Shown here in pieces: positions 5,311-6,005 of a stretch of 6,005 nt of DNA. The translations under genes were made by a program, and so were the position numbers. How positions within the stretch are numbered: position 1 is the stretch's first letter; each line of letters opens with the position of its first letter. The stretch lies in the NCBI GenBank assembly GCA_014380605.1, contig JACMJO010000409.1, positions 1-6,005 on the forward strand. The letters are read 5' to 3'. The notes below the pieces were generated by a model that saw nothing but the letters and a program-made list of their open reading frames with translations, was not told where the DNA came from and ran no database searches. The DNA comes from Fimbriimonadaceae bacterium. Lineage in GTDB: Bacteria > Armatimonadota > Fimbriimonadia > Fimbriimonadales > Fimbriimonadaceae.

Positions 5311-6005
5311 CTAAACGTGCTTGGGAACGATCGTATGCCCAGCCTTGGAAGATTCTTCCGCGGCCTCGTTAATCGAGATGTTGCGCCTCGACTCCTCCGC
5401 CTTGACTACCAAATCGGCTCCGTTCGCCAGATGGTCCCAGACGTTTTTGTAGTAAGCCTTCCAATCCGACGACTTGATATGAGGCTCGAATTTCGCCATG
5501 TTGCCTTCGTGCTCGAAAGTGACTTCGATCTTGTCCCACCCTGGCATCACAATCGCGCCTTTGGTCCCCAAGATTCGCCACCTTGGCTTGATGGCGGCGG
5601 CGATGTAAGAAATCTCGACCTGAGCCGTCACGCCGTTATCAAACCGAATGACGAGCTCGGTATGGTCCTCGTTCGTGACCTCGTGCCATCGCAGTTTGTG
5701 ATAGTAGCCATCTACGCCCTTGACCTTGGTCGGAACCAGTTGGAGAATCCAGTCGATGATGTGTGCGCCCCAGTCGAACATCGCGCCGCCGCTAAGATCC
5801 TTATATGACCGCCACCAGGTTCCGGGATGGTGCATTCCCCCCATCGCCGCCTCGATATGGAACACCTCGCCGATCGTGCCCTTCTCGATGACCTCCTTGA
5901 TCGTGTTGAAATCCCCATCCCACCGGCGATTATGAAAAACGCTCAGCATCACGCCGTTGGCTTTCGCCGCATCGATCATCGCGTCGGCTTCCGCAACATT
6001 GACGC
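5311..6005 (-). CDS. Gfo/Idh/MocA family NAD(P)-dependent oxidoreductase (partial, N-terminus beyond window)
   Basis: About 230 C-terminal residues are visible. The reading frame stays open to the window edge (codons VNVAEADAMIDAAKANGV), so the ATG at 5979 is an internal Met and not the start. The missing part, roughly 100 residues, would hold the Rossmann nucleotide-binding fold and the EKP motif. The visible part is the family's C-terminal alpha/beta domain: VFHNRRWDGDF near the start, then GGAMFDWGAHIIDWILQL with the conserved Asp (5773-5775) and His (5761-5763) that shape the active site, and a long beta-sheet region ending KAGHTIVPKHV. These enzymes oxidise or reduce sugars, inositols and similar polyols in the cytoplasm. 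The substrate cannot be told from this fragment. It is read in the same direction as the thioredoxin-like gene, 94 nt upstream of it, with no clear functional link. Confidence 0.9.
   Translation of the reverse strand, partial: VNVAEADAMIDAAKANGVMLSVFHNRRWDGDFNTIKEVIEKGTIGEVFHIEAAMGGMHHPGTWWRSYKDLSGGAMFDWGAHIIDWILQLVPTKVKGVDGYYHKLRWHEVTNEDHTELVIRFDNGVTAQVEISYIAAAIKPRWRILGTKGAIVMPGWDKIEVTFEHEGNMAKFEPHIKSSDWKAYYKNVWDHLANGADLVVKAEESRRNISINEAAEESSKAGHTIVPKHV

Overview
The window most likely comes from an Armatimonadota-type bacterium (Fimbriimonadia-like). The main clue is the pseudopilin N-terminus at 1524: AFTLIELLVVIAIIAILAA followed by ILFPVFAQAK is very typical of the many type IV pilin-like proteins of that phylum. 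The GntR/LacI hybrid regulator, the thioredoxin-TPR protein and the Gfo/Idh/MocA dehydrogenase also occur widely in Armatimonadota and Planctomycetota. The assignment rests on recall of these families, not on a search.

Left half, plus strand. Positions 1-75 may hold the last codons of an upstream gene, followed by a terminator-like hairpin with a T-rich tail (97-126). A near-consensus sigma-70 promoter (258-286) then drives a three-gene operon. The genes are an AraR-like GntR/LacI transcription regulator (356-1561), a secreted pseudopilin-like protein (1524-2468, overlapping the regulator by 38 nt) and a small predicted lipoprotein (2479-2697). A perfect 11-bp inverted repeat lies between the promoter and the regulator's ribosome binding site.

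Right half, minus strand. Read right to left, these are the C-terminal part of a Gfo/Idh/MocA oxidoreductase (5311-6005, cut by the window edge), an exported TlpA/ResA-like thioredoxin with a TPR-like C-terminal domain (4110-5216) and a soluble GAF-domain histidine kinase (2700-3950). Terminator-like hairpins separate these genes, so each is probably its own transcript. The kinase and the lipoprotein genes converge tail to tail with a 2-nt gap. A bidirectional terminator-like hairpin lies inside the last codons of the kinase.

The most interesting unit is the regulator, pseudopilin and lipoprotein operon. It suggests a ligand-responsive repressor or activator tightly coupled to a surface or secreted pilin-like protein. 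The minus-strand genes show no obvious functional link to it. I see no mobile element, CRISPR array, tRNA or rRNA, and nothing that clearly amounts to an undescribed defence or biosynthetic system.
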